Of a stretch of 64,000 bases of DNA, positions 35,230 through 45,240 are shown piece by piece. Positions within the stretch are counted from its first letter, which is position 1, and the number at the start of each line of letters is the position of its first letter. The position numbers and the translations under genes were made by a program. This DNA is from Tetrapyrgos nigripes (lineage: Eukaryota; Basidiomycota; Agaricomycetes; Agaricales; Campanellaceae): positions 372,001 through 436,000 of the forward strand of contig JAACJM010000017.1 in assembly GCA_013368315.1 (NCBI GenBank). Direction: 5' to 3'. The notes below the pieces were generated by a model. The model saw only the letters and a list, made by a program, of their open reading frames with translations. It was not told where the DNA came from and made no database searches.

Positions 35230-36159
35230 TAGGGTGCGGAAAGTCCGGTTCAGTCCGGTTCAGAGACAAATTTTTTGAACGCCGGACTGAACTTTGCGTC
35301 CAGTTTGAAAAATTTTCGAACTTTGGACCGGACTTTGGTCCAGTTTTCAAGCAAAGTTCGGACGCCTCGGAACCCCTCTCTCACCCGATATGACCGAAAA
35401 TGCTTGTAAACAGTAGCTATGATAGATACATGAAATAATAGATACTTACTGTAAAGTAGTGGCAATATTATCAACTACTCTACCTGGATGAGACTAGATT
35501 CCTCTCACAGATTCACTGTCCTTGTCCTCTCCAAAGTAATATTCTTCCAAAAGTTTTTGAAGGTCTTTTACATGCTCACAAGCTTGCTGATGAGAAGAAA
35601 TATGTCCATTGCGGTAGGCTGCAAACATTTCGAGTTTCAATCCATTGCGGCACTTGCGAGAAATTATTGAGTTAGAGGCTGACCTGAAACTTTGCTTGTA
35701 ACTCAGTGAACGATACTAGTGCTGGCTAGCGGCGTTGCCTGGATTGAAAAGCTGACGAAAAACCCACAGATTATAGGCACAAAATGATATATTTGGCCTC
35801 GTAAAGGAACAGAAATCCTACATGCCAGCGCCGTACAATACCAGCCTACCCAGAAACTTGGTGCAAAACAGACAGGTGCATTGGACATTGAGGAAGAGCA
35901 CACATGGCAGTTGAAGACAGAAACACATGTGGCGTGCCTTAAGAAATCTTGCTTACCAAATGTGGACTGCTCAGCTTCAAACTTTACCGGTCCGAACACG
36001 TTCGAACGCGTTCGGACGCGTCCACAAATTCCGATGGCTTATTGGACCATGAACCGAACCTGTGGTCCAGTTCTCAGGATTTCTGAACTTTGAGTTGGAC
36101 TTCAGGTTCAGTTCAGTTCAGTCCGGACCAAGGTCCAGGACCGAACTTTCCGTGCCCTA
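35230..36159. mobile_element. TIR element, hAT-like ends
   Basis: The left end TAGGGTGCGGAAAGTCCGGT and the right end, read on the minus strand, TAGGGCACGGAAAGTTCGGT are inverted repeats. Both subterminal regions are packed with TCCGGAC/GGTCCAG/AAGTTCGG motifs. The 930-bp unit has no transposase. It interrupts a spacer repeat that is uninterrupted near 39210 (TTGCTTCCGAAGG...). A target duplication is not clean: TTCCGAAC lies a few bases left of the element and TTCTGAAG directly right. The TAGGG start resembles the MITE at 18873 but the family is different. Confidence 0.7.
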
Positions 36160-36907
36160 TTCTGAAGAGGGCGGGATGTGCCGGTAGTTGGTAATGCATG
36201 TGGTCTGTTCAAAACGCGAAGTGAAACGGCTGCATGGTGAGACGCATTGACGTAACATGGCACGTCTTTTTTCCTCAACCTCTACTTCCACTCCTCCACC
36301 GTCCCGCACCTCCAGAATGGCTTTTCATCCCGAAAACGCTGGTGTGTACAGAGCTTTGTTGTAAGCTATGGTATCAGTGATCATTGTCTCAGTATTTCGC
36401 CAGTAAGTGTACAGAAGAACAATGGTTACTGAAATTCAACTCCAGGCCTGTAAGTACTTTTCATGCTAGCTAGGCTTACTAGCCACTGGCAGGACTGCTA
36501 CACGTATCATCAGCTGGATCTCTCACTCTCGTTTGAGCCAAACCCAAAGAAATCTCTACTATTATTAGTAGCTGAGCTGACACCGTGAGTCGTATGTCTG
36601 ATCGTACTATTTTCTACCTCAATTCTCTCAGCCTATATAGTTCAATGTTCCGCGATCCGTGGTTCTTCCGAGTAAGTCTGAACGAATCAAGGTAATGTAT
36701 CAGGTGAACGAGGCTGTAAACATCAATCAAAGTGAGATGGTGATGGAGGAGATAGAAAGACAGGATAGTTGGTATATAGATACATATCAAGCCCGTTCAG
36801 GGCCGTTGCTCAGTCACAAGATCCATGTAAACGCTTGCGTATATATGCTCTGCGCAAAAAGTCACAACTCGGAGCATTGCCCACAACCTGCATTGCACAA
36901 GCAGATC
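36160..36907. other. Upstream block of DUF6534 copy 1
   Basis: This segment repeats near 49800-50340 and 55440-56310. Shared stretches include CCTCCAGAATGGCTTTTC, CTGTACAGAAGAACAATG and GAGCCAAACCCAAAG. A short frame MAFHPENAG starts at 36317 but is not conserved as a protein in the other copies (MAFRLDNAG and TAFRLDDVG). It may be promoter or leader sequence of the DUF6534 genes. No other gene is seen. Confidence 0.45.
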
Positions 36908-38664
36908 ATGTCCGAACCTGATGGCTTCCCTTCAACTTCCATTCCACTTGGAATAGACATTTCTAACACTTTCAATGGGTTCTTTGCTGCCATCATTCTT
37001 TCTTGCATGTATGTAGGTCAGGAATCGGTGTTCTTATTGCAATTTTTTGATAATCTATTGACTGGCACAGATGCCTTGGAATAATTCTTGCCCAGACTTG
37101 GACATATATCTTCAATAACCAAGATGTATGGATGTTGAGAACATTGGTAGGCCTCAGTATGTTTGTGTCATAACTGAAGACAGTATTGATTGTGTGATAT
37201 AGGTGCTACTTGTATTGTGAGCAGTCTTTTCATCCTGTTCGCTAATGCTCCATTGATCTAAGTCATTTTTTGTGAAGTTTATCAGAGCTGGCAAAAACCT
37301 GCACAGATGTGCAGGTTTTACAGAACTATCTTGTAGCCTAAATGTTTTCATTACAAGTATTTTTGACAGCTGACTATCTGTCTTTGAATAGGTAGCAAAC
37401 TTTGGAAATTTGTCTCTGCTCAACCAATTCTCTGCGTGAGAAATTGATTCAGCTTTCAAGGCTGTAAATTTTACTGACAATGCTTTGTAGTGGTGATGTA
37501 GTCAGTCAGGCACTCTTATCTATCAGCATATTTTGTGTCCACTGCTTTTTTATGACTCGGATATGGCTAAGTAAGTAATATCTGTAATAGCACTAATAGC
37601 TTACTGATTTGTAAATTGCAAACAGTTGGAAAGTTCCGTTGGATTTTGCTGCCAATTGTAAGTCTAGCCTTTAGGTTCTGTGACATGTGGTCATCATATC
37701 TTAATGGTGAATGTCAGGGACTCTTGGCTACTGCTGCTTTAGGTGTGTTATAAATGTTGCATATAATTAACATGTTTGACTAACAATTGTTTTGTGATTA
37801 GTTGCTGGATTTTTTCTTGTGGCTCACCTCTTGCACCACTCATTTGATGTAGCTAATGACCCTATCTTCAAGGTGAGTGAACCCAAATCATAATAATGTC
37901 ACTGTCTGAACATGTCTGTTGACTTGACTGGTTTTAGTTGCAATTTGGAATTGAAACTTGTTGTGCAGCAGCTGCAGATGTTCTAATAACATTCCATCTT
38001 TGCTATCACTTTTTCCAATTCAGGACTGGAATTAAAAGGTAAGTATTCATGAAATTACTGAAACTTGAACTAAAACTTGACAACTATCCAGAACAGATAA
38101 GCTCATTCAGAAACTCATTCAGGCTTTGGTTACTCGGGGTGTTGGTGTCACCATGGGTCAAATTTGTGTGATTGCAACCTGCTATGCTGGAGCCGGACAG
38201 TTATACTGGCAAGTTCAAATTTCACAGCTTCCTGAACAACTGAGATGATTAAGTGTATAACCATGATCCATCAGGATGACCTTCTATTTTAATTTGAGCA
38301 AACTCTATGCAATCACTATGTGTAAGCCTGCAGGTTTCCTGATATGCTTTCCAGATAACCTACTAACTCCATTTCTAGTTGTGATTCTCAATTCTCGAGA
38401 AAAGTTTCGTGGAATGGCAGGAGATGTTGTTACAGACAGTGACTTCAGTTATGTGATGAACAGCAGACTGCAAACACATCGATCTGAAAATACAATCAGC
38501 TTCAATCATCCAGAGTCTAGAAACATTCCTGAGGTTTGCTTTTTGGATAATGTTTTCATAGTACTTATTACTGACTATGATCCAATCTGTAGAATGAAGA
38601 TGAGAGAAATGAGCAGCAGAAAGTCCAAGTCCTTGTCATTACACCCGAGGTCCAAGCCCACTGA
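36908..38664 (+). CDS. DUF6534 membrane protein, copy 1
   Basis: Twelve exons splice perfectly in frame: 36908..37008, 37071..37146, 37203..37216, 37491..37570, 37626..37657, 37718..37742, 37802..37872, 37938..38038, 38092..38208, 38275..38321, 38379..38533 and 38593..38664, giving 296 residues. The protein has several membrane helices (FNGFFAAIILSCICLGIILA, ALLSISIFCVHCFFMTRIWL, WILLPIGLLATAALGVAGFF, FGIETCCAAAADVLITFHLC). The typical DUF6534 C-terminal block follows: RTGIKRTDKLIQKLIQALVT, then a helix, then LSKLYAITMFVILNSR. Function is unknown. One exon is only 14 nt. The 274-bp third intron holds a hairpin and may replace a lost helix. The intron at 38209 starts with GC. Copy 2 is at 50764..52548. 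Confidence 0.82.
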
Positions 38665-39274
38665 ATATTGACTCGGAGGTCTTATTATGGAGGCTCATAT
38701 TTATTGAACATGTATATAAATTATTTTGGAAGTCCACCCAGTTTTCCCAAGTTATTATATTCCCTCCTTTCAAAGCGAAGGATAAATCCGATTGTGAAGA
38801 ATTGGTAACTTGCACAAGAGTTCCGGGACCCGCAAAGCAAGGTCATAGCAAACCACGTTATCCACGGCCAGTCCATAGTGATATGTAAACCAACAATATC
38901 CTCCTGCCAGGAGTCATGGTAAACCGCCTACGCGTGTTGATTGTGTTAACAGTGAGTAGCTTCTAGTGGAGAAACGCAACTGCACACCTACTCCAGGAAT
39001 AGTGCGTTCATCGACTACAGTCAAATCCAGAGGATCCAACCTAATCCCAGGTTGCTCCTGGACCAACTCTCACGGTTTTTGAATATACCTACTTCGCTAT
39101 GAAGTATACACGATCTCGTTCGGATCGATTTCAGAGCACCGAGATGGAGAGGAACAGAGGCTGGAGGGGAGAGGAAGAGGAATTTGCAATTTGCTGATTG
39201 ATGATCGTTGAATTTGCTTCCGAAGGCAGACTCGGAGGAGGGTGGGCTGTGTCGGTAGCGGAACATAACCCAGT
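38665..39274. other. 3' flank and spacer repeat
   Basis: No gene. From about 39150 the spacer repeat (AATTTGCAATTTGCTGATTG type) runs up to the tRNA-Thr-like sequence. Confidence 0.5.
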
Positions 39275-39370
39275 TCCCTCTCGCCGACTTAAATGACTGA
39301 CCTCATCATGGCGCCCGTCCGTCGGTCACACAACACTAGTGACGCGCTACATCAACTGAGCCAAGAGGGA
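39275..39370 (-). tRNA. tRNA-Thr(AGT)-like sequence with intron, probably degenerate
   Basis: Read on the minus strand it has acceptor TCCCTCT (39370..39364) pairing with AGAGGGA, a D-arm GCTCAGTTGATGTAGC with two altered bases, CGTCACTAGT ending in the anticodon loop (anticodon AGT), a roughly 27-nt insertion, ATGATGAGGTC, a T-arm AGTCATTTAAGTCGGCG and the closing acceptor strand. The insertion sits where fungal tRNA introns sit. Several stem mismatches suggest a pseudogene or tRNA-derived repeat. Related sequences recur at block junctions further on. Confidence 0.45.
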
Positions 39371-39948
39371 ATATGGGATCACTGAGGCGTATATGGCTAA
39401 ATGGCTGACCTCCAGGGGTAGACACTTGGCAAAAGAGAGCTCAGATAACCCAGAACTCGAAACTCATAACTAGGAAGAGGGCGGGAGGAAGTGCAGGCCA
39501 ATTGCCAATTTGTTCGTGTAATGTCATCTGAGTGACGGCTAATACCCAGAGAAGCTTCATCTACAAGGCCATCTCCAGAGATACCTCGCTCGTGAACGTC
39601 TGCGAGCTCTTCGTTGCCTTTAAATTTATCTCCACCATCGTTCCTCGGACCTACTTTTACTACAGGTTGTCTTTCTGGAAAATATGCTAAACCAAGATAT
39701 ATATTTCACAATCGTGCGCTGCCTATTGCTTTTCGTTTGCTCTCCTCAATCTGGCATGTTGTCCCAATAAAAACACGTCGCGTCGCCTCACTACCTTCCA
39801 CGGAAGCAAAAGATCTTCTGTACACGATCGAGCGATCTGATCGACGGTGGCGCAAAGTCCTCCTGCCACTTTTGTCAATCTACAGTTTGTACAGAGTTTC
39901 ACCATCGCAAATTCAACCTATTCTCATCCGTATGTATGTACATTGTAC
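39371..39948. other. Repeat block flank, no gene
   Basis: The first 170 bp match the sequence that follows the tRNA 5' halves at 49622 and 55314 (AGACACTTGGCAAAA, GAACTCGAAACTCATA, CCAATTGCCAATTTG). The open frame 39614..39967 shows no recognisable domain. Confidence 0.5.
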
Positions 39949-40050
39949 TCCCTCTGAGCTCAGTTAGTAGAGCGTGTCATTAGTAATAGTACGAGCTTTC
40001 AAAGACAAAGTCTATGACGAGGTCAGTCATCCAAGAGTCGGCTAGAGGGA
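39949..40050 (+). tRNA. tRNA-Thr(AGT)-like gene with ~28-nt intron
   Basis: The acceptor arms TCCCTCT (39949..39955) and AGAGGGA (40044..40050) pair perfectly. The D-arm is GCTCAGTTAGTAGAGC. The anticodon stem TGTCA pairs with TGACG and the loop TTAGTA gives anticodon AGT (Thr). An insertion of about 28 nt follows position 37. The T-arm (AGTCA...CGGCT) has a 9-nt loop and one mismatch, so it may not function. No T-run terminator follows closely. Confidence 0.5.
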
Positions 40051-40215
40051 GTGTGTCTGGTCTAGCAGGTGGTTGTTCCTTTCTCTCTGGCGAGTTTGCG
40101 GTCTTCTCTCTTTCTCTGTCTATGAGGAAACAACAAAGCCTTGAGTCCAAACACTGTATAAGGAAAGACAATCACAGATTGGATACTCGTGTGCATTTTT
40201 TCGTATAAAAACTTG

Positions 40216-40225
40216 AAAAAAAAAA
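40216..40225 (-). terminator. Pol III terminator of tRNA-Lys
   Basis: A run of ten T on the minus strand, 22 nt after the tRNA-Lys 3' end. Confidence 0.7.
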
Positions 40226-40246
40226 CATACGGTCATGACCATCGAT

Positions 40247-40330
40247 AGCCCACCGCGAGGGTCGAACTCGCAGCCTTCAGATCCGCCTTGATTAAGAGTC
40301 TGACGCTCTATCCGATTGAGCTAGGCGGGC
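40247..40330 (-). tRNA. tRNA-Lys(CTT) with 10-nt intron
   Basis: On the minus strand: acceptor GCCCGCC (40330..40324) pairs with GGTGGGC; D-arm GCTCAATCGGATAGAGC; anticodon stem TCAGA/TCTGA with loop CTCTTAA (anticodon CTT); variable AGGCT; T-arm GCGAGTTCGACCCTCGC with a perfect stem. The intron ATCAAGGCGG lies one base after the anticodon, the standard eukaryotic position. A T10 terminator follows. All arms pair, so this looks functional. Confidence 0.93.
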
Positions 40331-40653
40331 GATGACAACGAATGCATACTCGACGAATAGATAGCTGAATGAACCTTCTCCAACCTTTTCGGTACCAAGC
40401 CATCCCTACCTACTTAAATACACTCGGACACCTTATCCGCTTGCAGCCTGTAGTTTAAAGGAACGGCTTTTAAGCAGGAACACGGATGAGGCACAGGTCG
40501 CGTAACCAAGCCGACGCGCGAAATGAGAAATGACATCAGACCTCCAATCAGGGGTATGACGCGTCAATACGTCAGTCGTCAGTCGCGTTATCATTTCCTT
40601 CCTTCCCTCCTTCCCTTCTTTGCTCCTTCCATCCCCCCAACTAAGCCCACAAT

Positions 40654-42813
40654 ATGGGCGTAGCAGAATCCATCTCAGCCGTATCCATCGCTGGTACAGT
40701 TACCGGTCTCGCATACACCCAAGCAACGACTCAGAATAAGGATAAGGATCCAGGAGGGGGGGAGGCGTTTCCTGTTACAGGTGGGGACGGGCATGATAGT
40801 GGAGAAGGAGGTGGTGGTGGTGGTGGTGGTGGTGCTGCTCCCCCTCCGCCTCCGTCTGCACCGAGACGTGGGGGAGGTGCGGGTGGTAGGAATGGTGGTG
40901 GTACTGGAGGTGGGAGAAGACAAGGAGGGGGAAAGGGTGGACAATATGGACGTGGTCAAGGTGGTGGAGGACAAGGTGGGAAATATACTCGAGGTGGAGA
41001 AAGAGGTGGTGGTGGTGGTGGTGGTGGTGGAGGGGGCAATCGACGTCAAGCCTACAATAACAACGGCGGCGGCGGCGGCAATGGTGCAGGAGGAAGAAGA
41101 CGCGACGATCATCACCGTCGTCGTGCTGACGATGAATATGACTACGAAGAAGATTCCCCCCCTCCATCTTACAATGAGACCGTATCCCATCCGTCCTCTG
41201 GTCGTCGGGCTTCAAGTAGATCTGTATCTACCTCTGCGCCCGACCGAAGGCAAGGGTATTTCCACTCCAGCTCCAAGCAAAGTCAGACACAAAGGTCAAG
41301 TCAGGACGAAGAGAGACAAGGACACGCACCTAGGGATAGAAGACGCGTATATTACGACGACGACATCGACGACGAAGACATTCCCATCCCGTCGAGGAGT
41401 TTTGAGGATTTCGACGAAGAAGAGGAGGAATACAAAGATGACTATTACCCTCCCTCCTCTAAATCTAAATCCAAGTCCTACTCTGTCTCACAGCCGCGTT
41501 CATCCGACAAACAGTCCCATTCCACGTCCAAATCCCAGTCTCAGTCACATTCTCATACCCGTTCTCAACCCCAATCTCAATCTCAATCACAACGCGACTC
41601 CCGCTCTCATTCTCATTCTCATTCTCATCATCAACGCCAGACTCAGGGGCAGAAGCAGCAGAGGCAAAGGCAGCAGTACCCCAGTAACAACCACAACCAC
41701 AACAATGATCATCAGAACGTACATCGTCGTCGTAACGGTGAACCATACTACTCCGATGACTCTGACTACTACTCTGACAACTCGAATCGGTACAACGAAG
41801 GGGAGCAAGCTGGCTATGACTATAACTACGACTACAGCGATTCGGATGACGACTACGACAGTCCTTTCGATTCCGAACGTCGTCGCTCCTCCAAATCCAA
41901 GTCTCACTATACCCGCTCCCAGACGAAGACGCCGACGTCAACACCATCTAAAGCGTCTGAAGCCAGGACTTCTTCAACGAATACGCGTACCCAACCTTCC
42001 TCCTCCGCTGTCGCTGTCGGTGCTAGTAGTCAGGTTCCCAAACACGTCTCTTCCCGTTCCCGTTCCAGGTCTCGTTCCAAAGCTTCCAAGTCCCAGCCCT
42101 CGAAATCTACGGCTCCACCTGCACTCACACATACACCCACTTCTACACCTGCGAAATCGAAATCCAAGTCGGTGTCATGGGATCGTAGTAAGGATACCAA
42201 GGACATCGAGGAGTATAAAAGGGCAGATAGGTCGAAGGATAGGGTGAGGGAGAGGGAGTGGGAGAAAGAGAAGCGGGAGTGGGAGAATGAGAAAGAGAAG
42301 ATGAAGAAGCTGGGAACTCGGAACAGTACGCCGAGAGACAAGACGACCAATAACGCTGGTACTAAACCCTCTATTAAACCCTCCAGCAAATCACTGCCAG
42401 CCAAGTCCAAGTCCACTAAATTCGCCCACGGGAACGACTATTATTCCGACTATTATTCAGATGATTATTCCGATGATTACTATTCCGACGAAGATCATCA
42501 TCTAGCTGAGGATAGAATTGGAGGTGGCAGTGGGCGTAGCGTCCAACGTAGCGTCAAAGCCAAAGCCAAACCTGAATCCAAATCCAAGTCTACTACGTCT
42601 ACATCTATGCCTACGCCTACGACCAAGCCAATTTCTACATCTACGTCCACTTCCACTTCCATATCCTCCTCAAAGTCGTCCAAGTCCAAACCAGCTTCTA
42701 CTACTGGCAGTTCTAGGCGTGATAGTGAACGGGATAGGGAGTATCGAGCACTAGGTCCAGTGGCAGTGGCGGCGCCTGTACCGGTACCAAAGGTTATGAG
42801 TGTTAGAGGGTAG
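40654..42813 (+). CDS. Disordered Gly- and Ser/Lys/Arg-rich protein
   Basis: A single open frame of 719 codons starts MGVAESISAVSIAGTVTGLA. Residues 45-150 are Gly-rich with RGG-like stretches (GGGKGGQYGRGQGGGG). The middle is rich in Asp, Tyr, Ser, Gln and His (for example QSQSHSHTRSQPQSQSQSQ), and the later part has RSRSRSRSKASKSQ, KSKSKSVSWDRSK, a charged VREREWEKEKREWENEKEK coiled-coil-like helix and YYSDYYSDDYSDDYYSDED. RGG and RS repeats are typical of RNA-binding or condensate-forming proteins, but there is no RRM or other fold. The frame is intact over 2.1 kb despite repeats, which supports coding. Function is not known. A possible remnant lies at 52610-52700. Confidence 0.62.
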   Translation: MGVAESISAVSIAGTVTGLAYTQATTQNKDKDPGGGEAFPVTGGDGHDSGEGGGGGGGGGAAPPPPPSAPRRGGGAGGRNGGGTGGGRRQGGGKGGQYGRGQGGGGQGGKYTRGGERGGGGGGGGGGGNRRQAYNNNGGGGGNGAGGRRRDDHHRRRADDEYDYEEDSPPPSYNETVSHPSSGRRASSRSVSTSAPDRRQGYFHSSSKQSQTQRSSQDEERQGHAPRDRRRVYYDDDIDDEDIPIPSRSFEDFDEEEEEYKDDYYPPSSKSKSKSYSVSQPRSSDKQSHSTSKSQSQSHSHTRSQPQSQSQSQRDSRSHSHSHSHHQRQTQGQKQQRQRQQYPSNNHNHNNDHQNVHRRRNGEPYYSDDSDYYSDNSNRYNEGEQAGYDYNYDYSDSDDDYDSPFDSERRRSSKSKSHYTRSQTKTPTSTPSKASEARTSSTNTRTQPSSSAVAVGASSQVPKHVSSRSRSRSRSKASKSQPSKSTAPPALTHTPTSTPAKSKSKSVSWDRSKDTKDIEEYKRADRSKDRVREREWEKEKREWENEKEKMKKLGTRNSTPRDKTTNNAGTKPSIKPSSKSLPAKSKSTKFAHGNDYYSDYYSDDYSDDYYSDEDHHLAEDRIGGGSGRSVQRSVKAKAKPESKSKSTTSTSMPTPTTKPISTSTSTSTSISSSKSSKSKPASTTGSSRRDSERDREYRALGPVAVAAPVPVPKVMSVRG

Positions 42814-43551
42814 AGGATAGAGGATAGGCTCGTTAGTGGGTAAACTTTGAAAGATAGGTGGAGAATGTGAGTGATTGGTAGCGGCCAGGGGAGCAATGTA
42901 GAAGGATTTGCGAGAGGGGACGTATGACTTGGAGGACGGACTACTAAGGACCAACGGACGTTTTCTCTTCTTTTTTCTCTCTCTTCTTCTCCTTTTCCTT
43001 TCCCTTTTTGTAATTTCTCCCATTTCTCGTCGAACTATCCTCATACACCTATGCTTCATCTTCTTTGGTTTTAGTTTTCATCTTAATGATTTTGATCACG
43101 TTTCACGACTGTACTTATTCCTCAGACTTCTCAGACTTCTCGGACTCAGACTTCTAGCTGGCAGTTTCATAGTTCCATATGTAGACCGTGCATGTATGAC
43201 ATATGTATTATACTAAGTACTTCAAGTAGTTGAGTTCCAGTACTACGTACGTTAATGCGTTTGCTCCTTAGGCCTTATGACGTTGTCAATATGACTGGCC
43301 CTCTATTCATTTAGCTTCGCGAGAGGCTGAGAGCTCTAGTGAGCTCGAGACAGACTCAGATTCAGAGAGACAAGACAAACCCAGTCTGGAACCGAGGCAG
43401 AGAAACTCATGAGCTACACTGAGGGAGACCAACCGAGGCTTCGTACTTTAAATTATATAAATATTGTCCAGTGTCCACGCCAGTCGAGTCTGAACAAAAA
43501 GAGGTGTCAAAGCTTAAGGTGGTCGATGCGTCGATGAGATCCAGGATCCAA

Positions 43552-43689
43552 TTCCTTCTAGGCTCTGAACGAGTCATGCATATCCATATGCATAGCATCA
43601 CATCCTCCACAAGTTACAACTTACAGGTGTAGCACAAATCCTATAGTATATACTAGTGACGCGCTCCGCCTATTCTGAGCTAAGAGAGA
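43552..43689 (-). pseudogene. Degenerate tRNA-Thr-like sequence with long insertion
   Basis: On the minus strand, TCTCTCTTAGCTCAG starts at 43689 and reaches GCGTCACTAGTA, then about 75 nt of insertion, then ATGACTCGTTCAGAGCC. The T-arm is largely lost. Its counterpart in copy B is at 53398..53545. Confidence 0.4.
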
Positions 43690-44009
43690 CTACATCATAT
43701 ATACTGTAACAGAAACAAAAAGCAAATTCAAAGCCATTCGATTCGAGGTTTGAAAGTGATAATCGAGTAGAGGGGAGCAACAGGAAATGGATGAAAGAAC
43801 GAGGAGGAAAGGTGGGAGGAGGGGGGAGAAGTAATTTGCAATTTGCAATTCTACGATCTCTCGATCGTTGGATCGACCCAGCGAATTTACTTCCGTCGGG
43901 GCGGGAGTCGGGAGGCGCTATGTGGCGGGAGTACAATTGGGCCTAGCACATATATCTACTTGCAACTGAGGCAACAAAAAAAACCCCAAGACAACACAAC
44001 TGTCACATT

Positions 44010-44047
44010 TCCCTCTAGCCGACTTGAACGACTGACCTTGTCATAGT
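44010..44047 (-). other. tRNA-Thr-like 3' half
   Basis: On the minus strand: TACTATGACAAGGTCAGTCG then TTCAAGTCGGCTAGAGGGA, that is the 3' anticodon stem, variable loop, T-arm with correct AGTCG/CGGCT pairing, and acceptor strand. No 5' half lies next to it. The nearest one is at 49585..49621. Confidence 0.6.
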
Positions 44048-44869
44048 ACACATTATCGAATGAATGAATGAATTTATACACCGCACCGCACCGCACCGCA
44101 AAAGCTACAAAAGTGTAACGAAGAGTAGCTCTACGTTGATCCAATTACTGGATACAGCGGGGCAAACAAGAGCGCAGTAGGGCCAATCGTCCTCGCAGGC
44201 AGGGTAGGGCGTCTACATTGCTGAAGCGCTTCAATACAATGCGGAGACGGCATGACCTTGTCTCAACGCGAAGTTGCAGAGACGATATGACGAAGTCTTG
44301 ATGCAAAAGGGGGAGGACCGAAGGAGGAAGCATATGAGCATATGAGAAATCAGAGACAGTAAGCTAAGGTTAGTCGACCAGAGGAGTAGGACTACACTAG
44401 AGAGTAGACTAAAGATACTAGTAGAGGAACTGAAAAAGAAAAGGGAAAGGAAAACGCAAGTATAGGAAGCGAAAGCGAAGCAAGAGTAGTTAAAGAGTAA
44501 AAAAATATAAACAGAGATGAACAGGAGAAAGCAGTATCTGTCCATGACCGGTCAAGACGGAAAGAGATTACACTTATTAACATAAAGAGGAACAGAAAAG
44601 GAAAAGAAGAAGTATACAAGCAAAGCAGGCTGTGACACAGTTTTTTTATAAAAGTTTTACAAAATATCGTGGTTGTAACCTTAGAACCTCCTTTATAAAA
44701 AGCGACGGTTGAACCTTGGCCACACGTGATTAGAGCGGCTTACAAAGCGACCTGCCCTTTTCAGCTGTAGCTTATGGACCCAGCATAGTCTCTCTCGGAG
44801 AATGCCATCCTAGGCGTAGCTCGGCACCAGGCTGCCATCGGATTTTTCGGAAATTCCTGGGCTAGCTCG

Positions 44870-45240
44870 GGTTATTCGGAAAACGCTTGGGCTCGGGCTG
44901 TTCTGTTCGTGGGAACATTCCCGCCCTCCCTGCGCCCACCATTGCTGCTATATATTGCCCCACTACTGTATTATACCACAAATTGCATTAGTACATCAGT
45001 AAGTACTGGTACATGAGCTTAACTGAGGTTGCTGTTGGGTCTGCCGAAAGGATGCTTGTCTGGTTATTTGGAAAGCGCTTGGGCTTGGGCTAATCTGTGT
45101 GTGGGACTATTTCCGCCCTCCTTGCGCGGCCGCCATTGCTGCCATATATATTGCCCTACTATTAAACAAATTACATTAGTACATCTGTAAGTAATGGTAC
45201 ATATGTGAAACTGAGGTTGCTGTTGGGTTTGCCGAAAGGG
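44870..45240. repeat. Tandem repeat, period about 190 bp
   Basis: GCTTGGGCT(C/T)GGGCT at about 44886 recurs at about 45076, with shared CCGCCCTCC(C/T)TGCGC, CCATTGCTGC and CTGAGGTTGCTGTTGGG between them. Nearly two units, inside the TIR element. Confidence 0.7.

Larger units (their letters stand above)
42885..44625. repeat. Segmental duplication block, copy A (left part)
   Basis: This aligns by eye with 52718..54440. Examples are ACCAACGGACGTTTTCTC, CATTTCTCG(T/C)CGAACTA, GATCACG...TTTCACGACTGTAC, ATTATACTAAGTACTTC and GGGCCAATCGTCCTC. Between copies there are many substitutions and small indels. No gene is visible in it, except the tRNA-like sequences and the (CCGCA)n run at 44083..44100. 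In copy A it breaks off at the TIR element at 44626. Confidence 0.75.

Noticed and set aside
36317..36345. N-terminal exon MAFHPENAG for the DUF6534 gene
   Set aside because: The matching segments in the other two blocks start differently or lack the ATG, and no splice path joins it in frame to the main gene.
40775..42416. Several long frames overlapping the SR-rich gene in other frames
   Set aside because: They are shadows of simple-sequence codons, and their Arg/Leu- or His/Val-rich composition has no domain character.
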